From contig JAEWDK010000024.1 in the NCBI GenBank assembly GCA_023390175.1, positions 310,001 through 374,000 of the forward strand: 64,000 nt of DNA, in the 5' to 3' direction. The notes under the pieces were generated by a model. The model saw only the letters and a list, made by a program, of their open reading frames with translations, was not told the DNA's origin and searched no databases. The position numbers were made by a program, and so were the translations under genes. Positions 36,774-45,323 of the stretch are shown in pieces. This stretch comes from Bacillota bacterium. Lineage in GTDB: Bacteria > Bacillota > Clostridia > Oscillospirales > Acutalibacteraceae. Positions within the stretch are counted from its first letter, which is position 1, and each line of letters begins with the position of its first letter.

Positions 36774-38276
36774 TCATCTGCCATAGACCGTCACCAGGTG
36801 ATTAAGCTGCAGTGCAAGCTGATTTGTTAACTGGCCCTTTGTAAGCCGCCACTTCCAATTGGTACCCATTGTGGATGGGAAATTCATTCTGGCGCTGTTT
36901 GGCAGCAGCAAAAGATCCTGCGCCTGAAAGATCACCGTATTTGCAACACTATCATAAGCGGCGCGAATCAGTGCCGGGGAAATATCTTTTTTTCGGTTTA
37001 CTCCCAAATATTCCTTCGCATATTTCGCATCCTTTGCTTTCGCAGATTCGAAATGCCCTACCAGAGTTTCGTTGTCATGTGTACCACCGTAAACAACAAT
37101 ATTTTGCGTATAATTGTGAGGCAAAAATTCATTTTTGGCATTGCTGTCAAATGCAAACTGTAAAACCTTCATACCCGGATATCCCGTTTGACGCAGAAGC
37201 TTCCTTACTTCAGGAACGACAACACCTAAATCCTCCGCAATCACCTGCGCGCTGCCGATTGCGGAATCAATCGCGTTTGTCAGCTTTTGCCCCGGCCCCG
37301 TCTGCCAACAGCCGTTAACGGCTGTTGTACTTTGGGCAGGAATCGCGTAATACCGCACAACACCGATAAAATGGTCAATTCGAATCACATCGTATATTTT
37401 TGCGGAATATGCCATGCGTTTTTTCCACCAGTCAAATCCGTCCTGTTCCATCATATCCCAATCATACAGCGGATTTCCCCAAAGCTGACCGTCCTTCGAA
37501 AAAGCATCCGGCGGAACTCCGGAAACAAGAACCGGGCGCCGCTCCTCATCAAGCTGGAACAGCCTGCTGTGGGTCCAAACATCCGCACTGTCAAGCGCGG
37601 TGTAAATCGGAATATCGCCGATAATTTTAATGCCGTTTTTATTGGCGTATTCTTTTACCCTTGCCCACTGTTCAAAAAATTTAAACTGACAGAATTTCCA
37701 AAATTCTGTTTCATTTTTTAATTTGCGGGAGTAGCTTTCCACAGCATCCGGCTCGCGAAGCCGAAGTGCTTTCGGCCAGGATTGCCAGGACTGGTTGTCA
37801 AATTCGAATTTAAGAGCCATATAGAGGCTGTAATCGTCCAGCCAATATTCATTTTCCTTGCAGAACACACGGTACTCCTGCATGCCGTTATGTTTGCTTT
37901 TTAAAAAAGCAGTATGTAAAATTTCAAATCTGGAGTAAAACAACTTTGCATAGTCCACGTCATCGTATCTTTCACCCCAGTCATAACCCGTTACCTCATC
38001 CGCGGTTAAAAGCCCTTCCGCGATTAAAATATCCAAATCAATAAAGTACGGATTGCCCGCAAAGGCGGAAAAGGACTGGTACGGGCTGTCGCCAAAGCTG
38101 GTCGGCCCCACAGGAAGAACCTGCCAATATTTCTGCCCGGCTTCCTTTAAAAAGTCAATGAATCGGAACGCTTCCGCCCCGAAGGTTCCGATTCCGTAAT
38201 CGGACGGAAGGCTGCTCACCGGAAGCAGCACACCGGCCCCTCGCGGGAGCTGTTTTGTCTTGGGTCTTAGCGGCAT
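36774..38276 (-). CDS. malQ: 4-alpha-glucanotransferase (amylomaltase)
   Basis: GH77 enzyme that rearranges maltodextrins and supplies long chains to GlgP. The nucleophile region VIRIDHFIG, the acid/base EDLGVVVPEV and the GTHDNETLVG motif are intact. 500 residues. Start ATG 38276 lies 8 bases after AAGGA; ATG 38285 would overlap this ribosome site. Confidence 0.96.
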   Translation of the reverse strand: MPLRPKTKQLPRGAGVLLPVSSLPSDYGIGTFGAEAFRFIDFLKEAGQKYWQVLPVGPTSFGDSPYQSFSAFAGNPYFIDLDILIAEGLLTADEVTGYDWGERYDDVDYAKLFYSRFEILHTAFLKSKHNGMQEYRVFCKENEYWLDDYSLYMALKFEFDNQSWQSWPKALRLREPDAVESYSRKLKNETEFWKFCQFKFFEQWARVKEYANKNGIKIIGDIPIYTALDSADVWTHSRLFQLDEERRPVLVSGVPPDAFSKDGQLWGNPLYDWDMMEQDGFDWWKKRMAYSAKIYDVIRIDHFIGVVRYYAIPAQSTTAVNGCWQTGPGQKLTNAIDSAIGSAQVIAEDLGVVVPEVRKLLRQTGYPGMKVLQFAFDSNAKNEFLPHNYTQNIVVYGGTHDNETLVGHFESAKAKDAKYAKEYLGVNRKKDISPALIRAAYDSVANTVIFQAQDLLLLPNSARMNFPSTMGTNWKWRLTKGQLTNQLALQLNHLVTVYGR

Positions 38277-38345
38277 TTCAATCATCCTTACAACGAATTT
38301 GCGCGGTCATGCGATGGCTGGTTTAACAAAAACGTGACTAAATAT

Positions 38346-38364
38346 TTTCGTAATATTTCGTAAT
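38346..38364. promoter_or_regulatory. Tandem TTTCGTAAT repeats at the malQ start point
   Basis: Two exact copies of TTTCGTAAT spaced 10 bases apart, one helical turn, just downstream of the malQ -10. A likely operator position for the divergent LacI-type regulator, although LacI proteins usually prefer CG-centred palindromes. Confidence 0.5.
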
Positions 38365-38373
38365 TCTTTCAGA

Positions 38374-38402
38374 ATAATACCATTTATTGCGGGTTGTGTC
38401 AA
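38374..38402 (-). promoter_or_regulatory. malQ-glgP promoter
   Basis: Minus strand TTGACA (38402-38397), 17 bases, TATTAT (38379-38374). Near-consensus; leader about 90 bases. Confidence 0.88.
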
Positions 38403-38495
38403 TAGAATTTAATATTAATTTGCTTTTGAAACTATAAGTGCTTTTCTGAACGATATTGAAGCATCTGTTTTTTCAAAAATTCAGACGTAAAGGTA

Positions 38496-38525
38496 TTGAA
38501 ATCAGCCACATATACAGTATATACT
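38496..38525 (+). promoter_or_regulatory. Probable promoter of the LacI-type gene
   Basis: TTGAAA, then either TATATA at 16 bases or TATACT at 18. The region contains palindromic GTATATAC, so self-regulation is possible. Confidence 0.5.
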
Positions 38526-38553
38526 TGAAATAAATTCAGAAATGAGGGATACC

Positions 38554-39552
38554 ATGCCGACAATAAAGGACATTGCCAATAAGCTTGGGATTGCGGTAAG
38601 CACTGTTTCCAAGGGGTTGAACGGCGCCAGCGACGTAAGCGAGGAGACGCGCCAGCTTGTGCTCGACACGGCTGTTGAAATGGGCTATGCCTCGAAAAAA
38701 GTGCAAAGGCTCGGCAACCGCAAGGTTTGCATTTTAATAGAAAATATGGAATATGAAAACATCGATCAGTTCGGCTACGAAATTATTGTAGGCTTTAAGC
38801 TGAGCGCGGCCAGGCGTCACTGTGATATCTCGGTGATTCCTTCCGACCTGAACCTGCAAACGCAGGAAAAGTTTGATTCCTTTATGCTGAAGTACGGATA
38901 CAGCGGTGCGTTCCTTCTTGGGTTCGCGCTTCATGACGACTACATTAAGCAGCTGTACAAAACAGCAGTCCCCACCGTGCTGCTCGATAATTATATTCCG
39001 AATAAACATGTCGGTTATGTGGGTACGGACGGATATAACGGAATTGATTTGGCTGTTCAGTACCTGGCGGAAAACGGCCACAAAAAAATTGCGCTTTTGA
39101 ACGGTTCGAAAAACAGTATGGTTACCGATGAACGATACCTGGCTTTTACGCAAAGCATGGCCAAGCACTCCATGAAAATAAATCCCGCGCTGATTGCAAA
39201 CGGCTACTATGTGCCGGAGTGTGCTAAAGACCATGTCGGCTTTTTCCTGCAAAACGGGGCCACCGCAATCGTGTGCGCCAGCGACCTGATTGCTTCGGGG
39301 GTCATTGCCGAGCTGAGCCGCCTTGGCAAGCGGGTGCCGGAGGATGTGAGCGTGATTGGGTTTGACGACCTTCCCATCGCACAGCACCTGACCCCAACGC
39401 TGACCACAATTCGGCAGGACAGGGTTGCAATCGGCAAAAGCGCATTCATGATGCTGGAGGAGCTGATTGGCGGCGTAAGCATCAGCAAGTTACTGTTAAA
39501 ACCCGAATTGATAATTCGGCACTCGACCGGGCCATGCCCCGGCAATGCGTAA
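38554..39552 (+). CDS. LacI-family transcriptional regulator
   Basis: 332 residues. The N-terminal helix-turn-helix reads IKDIANKLGIAVSTVSKGLNG, followed by a periplasmic-binding-like sugar domain with SVIGFDDLPIAQHLTPTLTT near the C terminus. Start ATG 38554 is 5 bases after GAGGG; ATG 38542 precedes that site. Divergent from malQ-glgP, so a role in controlling maltodextrin use is the natural inference. The ligand is unknown. Confidence 0.92.
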   Translation: MPTIKDIANKLGIAVSTVSKGLNGASDVSEETRQLVLDTAVEMGYASKKVQRLGNRKVCILIENMEYENIDQFGYEIIVGFKLSAARRHCDISVIPSDLNLQTQEKFDSFMLKYGYSGAFLLGFALHDDYIKQLYKTAVPTVLLDNYIPNKHVGYVGTDGYNGIDLAVQYLAENGHKKIALLNGSKNSMVTDERYLAFTQSMAKHSMKINPALIANGYYVPECAKDHVGFFLQNGATAIVCASDLIASGVIAELSRLGKRVPEDVSVIGFDDLPIAQHLTPTLTTIRQDRVAIGKSAFMMLEELIGGVSISKLLLKPELIIRHSTGPCPGNA

Positions 39553-39557
39553 TTTGC

Positions 39558-39586
39558 TTGCAATTTATGACTAAAGGTGATATTAT
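39558..39586 (+). promoter_or_regulatory. pheST promoter
   Basis: TTGCAA, 17 bases, TATTAT with upstream TG. It begins 6 bases after the lacI-type stop and feeds the T-box leader. Confidence 0.75.
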
Positions 39587-39592
39587 CAATTA

Positions 39593-39826
39593 TTATGATA
39601 ACACGTTGAAAAAGGAAGTACCTTTTTACCCGCTTACCAAGAGAGAGCGTGCCGCGGCTGAAAACACGCTTGTAAGCAAAAAAGGGAAGTTCCCTTTGGA
39701 GTGGCGCGGCTGAACATTCAGTAGGCTGCGACGGCGGGCACCGTTAAGGGCCATAAGAGTTAAATTAGGGTGGTACCACGAAGTGAAAGCTTTCGTCCCT
39801 TTCGGGGGGATGCAGGCTTTTTTTAT
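39593..39826 (+). ncRNA. T-box riboswitch, phenylalanine type
   Basis: Leader that senses uncharged tRNA-Phe and controls pheST. The conserved T-box AGGGTGGTACCACG is at 39767-39780. Stem I elements are visible: an AAGTA near 39632 and AGAGAG near 39650. A GAAC followed by ATTC at 39712-39719 gives a plausible TTC (Phe) specifier; another TTC lies at 39690-39692. The leader ends in a terminator. It fills the 317-base gap before pheS. Confidence 0.93.
39786..39826 (+). terminator. T-box terminator stem
   Basis: AAAGCTTTCGTCCC pairs with GGGGGGATGCAGGCTTT, with G-U pairs and one mismatch, followed by a T run. The CGTCCCT segment can instead pair with the T-box AGGG side to form the antiterminator. 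Confidence 0.88.
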
Positions 39827-39869
39827 TTTGTTTCTGACTAATTTTCATAACTGAAAGGATGATTATGCA

Positions 39870-40889
39870 ATGAAGCAGCAGCTTGAGGCAATTCGGGAAA
39901 ACGCCATACGTGAGCTGAATGAGGCAAAAGGCCAGCAGATTTTGGAGAATCTGCGGATTAAGTATCTTGGTAAAAAAGGTGAACTGACTTCCATTTTAAA
40001 ACAGATGGGCGGACTTTCCGCGGAGGAACGCCCGCAAATCGGCCAGCTGGCCAATGATGTGCGCAGTTTTATTGAACAGGATTTAATCAAACGTGCGGCT
40101 GAATTAAAAGAAGAGGAAACTGCCCAAAAACTGAAGCGGGAAAAAATCGATGTAACCCTGCCGGGTATTCACCACGAACTTGGTGCGAAACATCCGCTCA
40201 GCATTGAACTTGACGCCATAAAGGAAATCTTTGTCGGCATGGGCTTTGATATTGTGGAAGGCCCCGAAGTGGAATATGACTATTATAACTTTGAAGCGCT
40301 TAACATTCCGAAGGATCACCCTGCCAGGGATACGCAGGATACGTTCTATATCAATGAAAATATATTGCTCCGCACACAGACTTCCCCTGTTCAGGTGCGT
40401 GTAATGGAAAAGCAAAAACCGCCGATCCGTATTATTTCACCGGGCAGGGTTTACCGTTCCGACGCGGTTGACGCCACCCACTCCCCCCTGTTCCATCAGA
40501 TTGAAGGCCTGGTCGTTGACAAGGGAATTACCTTTGCAGACTTAAAGGGTACACTCGAAACGTTCGTAAAGCGCATGTACGGAGAAGATTCTGTTGTGCG
40601 TTTCCGCCCGCACCATTTCCCGTTTACCGAACCTTCCGCCGAGGTTGACGTGCAGTGCTTCAACTGCCACGGAGAAGGCTGCCGCCTTTGCAAGGGCGAA
40701 GGCTGGATTGAAATCCTTGGCTGCGGCATGGTACACCCAAAGGTTCTTTCCAACTGCGGAATCGACCCTGAGGTGTACAGCGGCTTTGCGCTCGGCATGG
40801 GGCTGGAACGCGTCGTTATGAGAAAATATAACATCAATGATTTGCGCCTTTTCTATGAAAATGACGTCAGATTTTTGAAGCAATTTTAA
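39870..40889 (+). CDS. pheS: Phenylalanyl-tRNA synthetase alpha subunit
   Basis: Catalytic subunit of the heterotetrameric class II synthetase. N-terminal coiled coil (1-90), then motif 2 ([17 protein letters not shown]) and motif 3 ([16 protein letters not shown]). [18 protein letters not shown] cysteine-rich segment, typical of many Firmicutes enzymes, sits at about 268-284. 339 residues. Confidence 0.98.
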   Translation: MKQQLEAIRENAIRELNEAKGQQILENLRIKYLGKKGELTSILKQMGGLSAEERPQIGQLANDVRSFIEQDLIKRAAELKEEETAQKLKREKIDVTLPGIHHELGAKHPLSIELDAIKEIFVGMGFDIVEGPEVEYDYYNFEALNIPKDHPARDTQDTFYINENILLRTQTSPVQVRVMEKQKPPIRIISPGRVYRSDAVDATHSPLFHQIEGLVVDKGITFADLKGTLETFVKRMYGEDSVVRFRPHHFPFTEPSAEVDVQCFNCHGEGCRLCKGEGWIEILGCGMVHPKVLSNCGIDPEVYSGFALGMGLERVVMRKYNINDLRLFYENDVRFLKQF

Positions 40890-40901
40890 GGGGGCGTAAA
40901 A

Positions 40902-43280
40902 ATGAATCTTTCAATGAGATGGCTAAAAGAATTTGTAACGCTGGATGATATGCCGATTCGCGATTTCACCGAAGCGATGACGATGAGCGGCTCAAAAGTC
41001 GAAGGCTGGGAAGTCGAAGGCAGTGAAATCGAAAATGTAATCGTAGGTAAAGTGCTTTCACTTGACAAGCACCCGAATTCCGACCACCTGTGGATAACGC
41101 AGATTAACATCGGCGCAGAAGCACCGATTCAGATTGTTACCGGTGCGCAGAACTTAACAGTTGGCGATATAGTACCGGTTGCAATGAATAACTCCACCCT
41201 GCCGGGCGGAAAAAAGATTAAAAAAGGCAAGCTGCGCGGTGTTGAAAGCAACGGAATGCTTTGCTCTCTCGGCGAACTCGGCCTGACAAAACACGATTTT
41301 CCCTACGCGGTTGAAGACGGCATTTTTGTACTGCAGGAAGACTGCCGCCTTGGCGAGCCGATTTGCGAAGCGCTTGGCTTTAACGACACCAAAGTGGAAT
41401 TCGAAATCACTTCCAACCGTCCGGACTGCTTTTCCGTCATCGGCCTTGCTCGGGAAGCCGCGGCAACATTTCATAAACCACTGCTGCTGCACAAACCTGT
41501 TGTGAAAGCAGGCCATGGTTCGTGCAAAGAAATGCTCGACGTAAAGGTGGAAGCTGCCGACCTTTGTTCCATTTACACTGCGCGTATTGTAAAAAATGTG
41601 CGTGTAAAGCCTTCCCCGCTTTGGCTAAGGGAACGTCTGCGCGCTATGGGCGTTCGCCCAATCAATAATATTGTGGATATTACCAACTATGTTATGCTGG
41701 AATACGGCCAGCCAATGCATTCTTTTGACCTGCGCTTTATTGATGAAAATAAAATCCGTGTTCGCCGTGCCAATGACGGAGAAACCATTACAACGCTGGA
41801 CGGAGTGGAACACAAGCTTACAAACAACAATCTGGTGATTGCCGACGCCAATAAGCCGATTGCAATCGCCGGCGTTATGGGCGGAGAATTCAGCGGGATC
41901 GTGGATGACACGAACACGATTGTATTTGAATCCGCCTGCTTCAACGGTGCGTCCGTACGTACCACGGCAAGGGATCAGGGCATGAGAACCGATGCTTCCT
42001 CCCGCTATGAAAAAGGCCTTGACCCGAATAACTGTCTGCCGGCACTGGAGCGCGCCTGCGAACTGATTGAGCTTTTGGATGCGGGCGACGTTTTGGATGA
42101 TGTGATTATTGACAACCATTCCAGTAGCGAACGCAGGAGAATTCATTTGGACACAGATTGGATTAACCGGTTCCTTGACCTGAATTTAAGCGCCGATGAG
42201 ATGAAAGTAATCCTGAAAAAACTGGACTGTGAATTTGACGGCGACGAGATTCTGGTGCCGACCTTCCGCCCGGATTTGGAGCATAAAGCAGATATTGCCG
42301 AAGAAATTGCAAGATTTTACGGCTACAATAAGATTCCGGGAACAGCGCTTTCCGGCGGAGCACAGGGCAAATACACCCCCCGTCAAAAATTCGAACGCAC
42401 CATTAACGACACTATGCTTGCACTGGGTGCCAGCGAAATTATGACTTATTCCTTTATCAGTCCGAAATACTATGACAAAATCCGTATGCCGGCTGATTCA
42501 CCGCTGCGTAAATCTGTTACGATTTCGAATCCCCTGGGTGAAGATACCAGCATTATGAGAACCACCGCTCTCCCCTCCATGCTTGAAGTGCTTTCGCGCA
42601 ACTACAACAATCGCAACGCGACTGCCTGCCTGTTTGAGCTTGCCAGCGAATATATTCCCACGACGGACGACAAACTGCCGATTGAAAAAACCAATTTAAT
42701 CGTAGGCATGTATGGCAACAAGGCAGATTACTTTACAGCAAAGGGTATGGCAGAGCAAATTTTGGAAAAACTGTGCGTATCCGATTATGAAATAGAAGCA
42801 TCAGCCGAAGAATACAGCTACCACCCCGGGCGCTGCGCCGTATTAACCATCGATGGCAAACGCCTTGGCATCATTGGCGAAATCCACCCGAAAACAGCCG
42901 AGAATTACGGTATTAACGAGCGGATTTACTGCTTTACGCTGGATGTTGACCTGATGTTTGAATGTGCGAAGTCAGAGAAAAAGTATGTACCCCTTCCGAA
43001 ATTCCCTGCGGTTACCCGCGACCTCGCACTCTTATGTGACGACAGCATTCCTGTGCTTACACTGGAACGGGCGATTGTCAAGGGGGCCGGCAGCCTTCTC
43101 GAAACAATTAAGCTGTTCGACGTGTACAAAGGTGAGCAAATCGAAGCTGACAAAAAGAGCGTTGCATTCAGCATTGTACTTCGTTCAAACGACAGTACAC
43201 TGACGGAAGAGCATACAACAAGTGTAATGAAAAAGGTAATGAAAGAGCTTGAAAAAGCAGGTGCAATTTTACGTTCTTAA
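40902..43280 (+). CDS. pheT: Phenylalanyl-tRNA synthetase beta subunit
   Basis: 792 residues. Domains in order: tRNA-binding EMAP-like region near 40-150 (HPNSDHLWITQINIG), B3/B4 editing domain around 210-385, B5 domain around 400-470, core, and C-terminal anticodon-binding FDX-ACB domain (PLPKFPAVTRDLALLCDD). Starts 12 bases after pheS. Confidence 0.98.
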   Translation: MNLSMRWLKEFVTLDDMPIRDFTEAMTMSGSKVEGWEVEGSEIENVIVGKVLSLDKHPNSDHLWITQINIGAEAPIQIVTGAQNLTVGDIVPVAMNNSTLPGGKKIKKGKLRGVESNGMLCSLGELGLTKHDFPYAVEDGIFVLQEDCRLGEPICEALGFNDTKVEFEITSNRPDCFSVIGLAREAAATFHKPLLLHKPVVKAGHGSCKEMLDVKVEAADLCSIYTARIVKNVRVKPSPLWLRERLRAMGVRPINNIVDITNYVMLEYGQPMHSFDLRFIDENKIRVRRANDGETITTLDGVEHKLTNNNLVIADANKPIAIAGVMGGEFSGIVDDTNTIVFESACFNGASVRTTARDQGMRTDASSRYEKGLDPNNCLPALERACELIELLDAGDVLDDVIIDNHSSSERRRIHLDTDWINRFLDLNLSADEMKVILKKLDCEFDGDEILVPTFRPDLEHKADIAEEIARFYGYNKIPGTALSGGAQGKYTPRQKFERTINDTMLALGASEIMTYSFISPKYYDKIRMPADSPLRKSVTISNPLGEDTSIMRTTALPSMLEVLSRNYNNRNATACLFELASEYIPTTDDKLPIEKTNLIVGMYGNKADYFTAKGMAEQILEKLCVSDYEIEASAEEYSYHPGRCAVLTIDGKRLGIIGEIHPKTAENYGINERIYCFTLDVDLMFECAKSEKKYVPLPKFPAVTRDLALLCDDSIPVLTLERAIVKGAGSLLETIKLFDVYKGEQIEADKKSVAFSIVLRSNDSTLTEEHTTSVMKKVMKELEKAGAILRS

Positions 43281-43302
43281 GCACATGTTTATAAAATAGT
43301 TC

Positions 43303-43331
43303 TTGAATTTATTTTTTGTATGTTGTATTAT
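43303..43331 (+). promoter_or_regulatory. ireB promoter
   Basis: TTGAAT, 17 bases, TATTAT, in the gap after pheT. Confidence 0.75.
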
Positions 43332-43352
43332 GACATTATTGGAGGTGTTTCC

Positions 43353-43598
43353 ATGCTTGATAAGACGATGACTTTTTCACTCGGTAATGATCGGGAAGGA
43401 GATATCAAAAAGATACTCACCCTGGTATATGATTCTTTAAAGGAGAAAGGATACAACCCCATTAGCCAAATTGTGGGTTACATTCTTTCGGAGGATCCCA
43501 CATACATTACCACCCATAATAACGCGCGCAGTCTTATTCGCAGGATAGACCGTGATGAATTGTTACAGGTGCTATTGAAATCTTATTTGGGGGAGTAA
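43353..43598 (+). CDS. ireB: IreB family regulatory phosphoprotein (UPF0297)
   Basis: Small cytosolic protein of 81 residues, known in Enterococcus as a substrate of the PASTA kinase Ire[32 protein letters not shown] and the [22 protein letters not shown] segment are diagnostic. Start ATG 43353 follows GGAGGTG; ATG-less frame upstream to 43320 is promoter. The usual neighbours alaS and ruvX are absent here. Confidence 0.95.
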   Translation: MLDKTMTFSLGNDREGDIKKILTLVYDSLKEKGYNPISQIVGYILSEDPTYITTHNNARSLIRRIDRDELLQVLLKSYLGE

Positions 43599-43653
43599 AT
43601 CACAGCACAGGGGCTCGAACACTGAACCAATCGAACAAAAGGAGGACACTTGA

Positions 43654-43953
43654 ATGAATGAGACAAATGAAAGCGCCGCGCAGTTCCCTACTTACAAGGG
43701 CAAGCCGCTGGTACGCTGCGGTGATGTGATTTATTACGGAAGCATGAAAGATAAATATGTTGTAAAGCTCGAAATCAAAAGCAAGAAAAAAGTTCAGGAT
43801 TTGGAAGTTGCCGATAAGGTTTTGATTCAGCTGATGTACACAGATCAAAACATCCGCGCACGCAAGCAGATTGTAAAGTCCAGCGAGAAAAACGGGCTGT
43901 ACCTTGCAATGGATATCGCCGACGCGTGGCTGACAAGGGCTTTGACAGAATAA
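43654..43953 (+). CDS. Unknown conserved-looking small protein
   Basis: 99 residues, no family recognised. Predicted beta-rich: PLVRCGDVIYYGSMKDKYVVKLEIKSKKK, then a charged middle, ending AMDIADAWLTRALTE. No signal peptide or membrane segment. Strong AAAGGAGG ribosome site. It takes the place where ruvX and the DUF1292 gene often follow ireB, but it does not look like either. Ends at a bidirectional terminator. Confidence 0.75.
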   Translation: MNETNESAAQFPTYKGKPLVRCGDVIYYGSMKDKYVVKLEIKSKKKVQDLEVADKVLIQLMYTDQNIRARKQIVKSSEKNGLYLAMDIADAWLTRALTE

Positions 43954-43968
43954 AAGCAATATAAGAAT

Positions 43969-44003
43969 TAAGGCGATACGGAATTTTCCGTATCGCCTTT
44001 TTG
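43969..44003. terminator. Bidirectional terminator between the unknown gene and purD
   Basis: AAGGCGATACGGAA, loop TTTT-like, CCGTATCGCCTT followed by T run; convergent genes on both sides. Confidence 0.9.
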
Positions 44004-44013
44004 CTGTTAATAT

Positions 44014-45273
44014 TTATCTGCCGATATCATGGCGGAAATGCGCACCTTCAAAGTGAATCCTGTCCACAGCAGCGTATGCACTGTGCAGTGCTTCTTCGAG
44101 CGTAGCACCCAGCGCGGTAACGCCAAGGACACGCCCGCCATTGGTGTAAAATCGATTCCCTTTACACGCCGTTCCCGCATGGTAAACTGTTGCGCCGGCA
44201 ATTTGACCGTTTTCATCCAGGCCGGTTATCTCGATCCCTTTTGGGTATTTCCCGGGGTATCCGCCGGAAGCCATTACCACACAGGCACAAGCTTCCCCGC
44301 TCCATTCAATTGGCTGCTCTTCCAAGCGTTCCTCAACCACTGCTTCCAGAATATCAACCAAATCGGTTTTCAGGCGTGGCAAAACAACCTGTGTTTCCGG
44401 GTCGCCGAAGCGGGAATTGTATTCAATGACTTTCGGGCCGTCCTTTGTAAGCATCAAGCCGAAATAAAGGCATCCCTTGAATACTCTTCCCTCTTGATTC
44501 ATTGCGTGAATTGTCGGCAAAAAGATGGTGTTCATGCAAAGTTCGGCCAGTTCCTCCGTATAATAAGGGTTCGGGCTGATGGTACCCATGCCGCCCGTGT
44601 TTGGGCCCTTATCATTGTCGAGCGCACGCTTATGGTCTTTGGAGGAAACCATCGGTTTCACACATTTTCCGTCTGTAAAGGCCAGAACCGATACTTCCGG
44701 CCCGGTGATAAATTCTTCAATTACAATCTGATTGCCGGAAGCACCGAATATCTTATCCTCCATAATCGTTTGAACCGCGTTCTGCGCTTCTGCAAAATCG
44801 GCGGCAATCACCACGCCCTTTCCGAGCGCAAGGCCGTCTGCCTTAATAACAACCGGATACTGATTGTTGGACTGGATATATTCCAGCGCTTTGTGCGAAT
44901 CATCGAATACCGCATAGTCAGCCGTTGGAATATGATAGCGTTTCATCAGGTCTTTGGAGAACACCTTGCTGCTCTCGATTACCGCAGCATTCGCACGCGG
45001 CCCAAAGGCGGAAATTCCGGCAGCTTCAAGCGCATCCACCATGCCGGCAGCCAACGGGTCATCCGGAGCGACAAAAACCAAATCAATTTGATTTTCTTTT
45101 GAAAATTTTACAACGCCGTCAAGGTCGGTTACGGGAATATCCACGCAAACCGCGTCTTTTGAAATGCCGCCGTTGCCCGGCGCACAATAAATTTCATCTG
45201 CTCTCGGGCTTTCCCTAAGCTTGCGGATAATCGCATGCTCACGGCCGCCGCCGCCGATTACCAATATCTTCAT
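44014..45273 (-). CDS. purD: Phosphoribosylamine-glycine ligase (GAR synthetase)
   Basis: ATP-grasp enzyme of purine step two. Begins MKILVIGGGGREHAI, with ATP-grasp motifs GVVIAADFAEA and the PGD-like FGDPETQ site. 419 residues. Start ATG 45273 follows TAGGGG; longer frame overlaps the purH region. Last gene of the purine operon. Confidence 0.97.
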   Translation of the reverse strand: MKILVIGGGGREHAIIRKLRESPRADEIYCAPGNGGISKDAVCVDIPVTDLDGVVKFSKENQIDLVFVAPDDPLAAGMVDALEAAGISAFGPRANAAVIESSKVFSKDLMKRYHIPTADYAVFDDSHKALEYIQSNNQYPVVIKADGLALGKGVVIAADFAEAQNAVQTIMEDKIFGASGNQIVIEEFITGPEVSVLAFTDGKCVKPMVSSKDHKRALDNDKGPNTGGMGTISPNPYYTEELAELCMNTIFLPTIHAMNQEGRVFKGCLYFGLMLTKDGPKVIEYNSRFGDPETQVVLPRLKTDLVDILEAVVEERLEEQPIEWSGEACACVVMASGGYPGKYPKGIEITGLDENGQIAGATVYHAGTACKGNRFYTNGGRVLGVTALGATLEEALHSAYAAVDRIHFEGAHFRHDIGR

Positions 45274-45323
45274 ATCATTCGCCCCTACCTGTTTTAATTC
45301 ATAATTTGCTCGGCACGGCCGCA

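Noticed and set aside
38734..39387. 217-codon minus-strand frame opposite the LacI-type gene
   Set aside because: Complement of a well-supported regulator, no ribosome site, no recognisable motif.
44029..45102. Plus-strand open frame of 357 codons opposite purD
   Set aside because: Antisense to a clearly real PurD; rich in His, Arg and Phe as expected of a complement frame.
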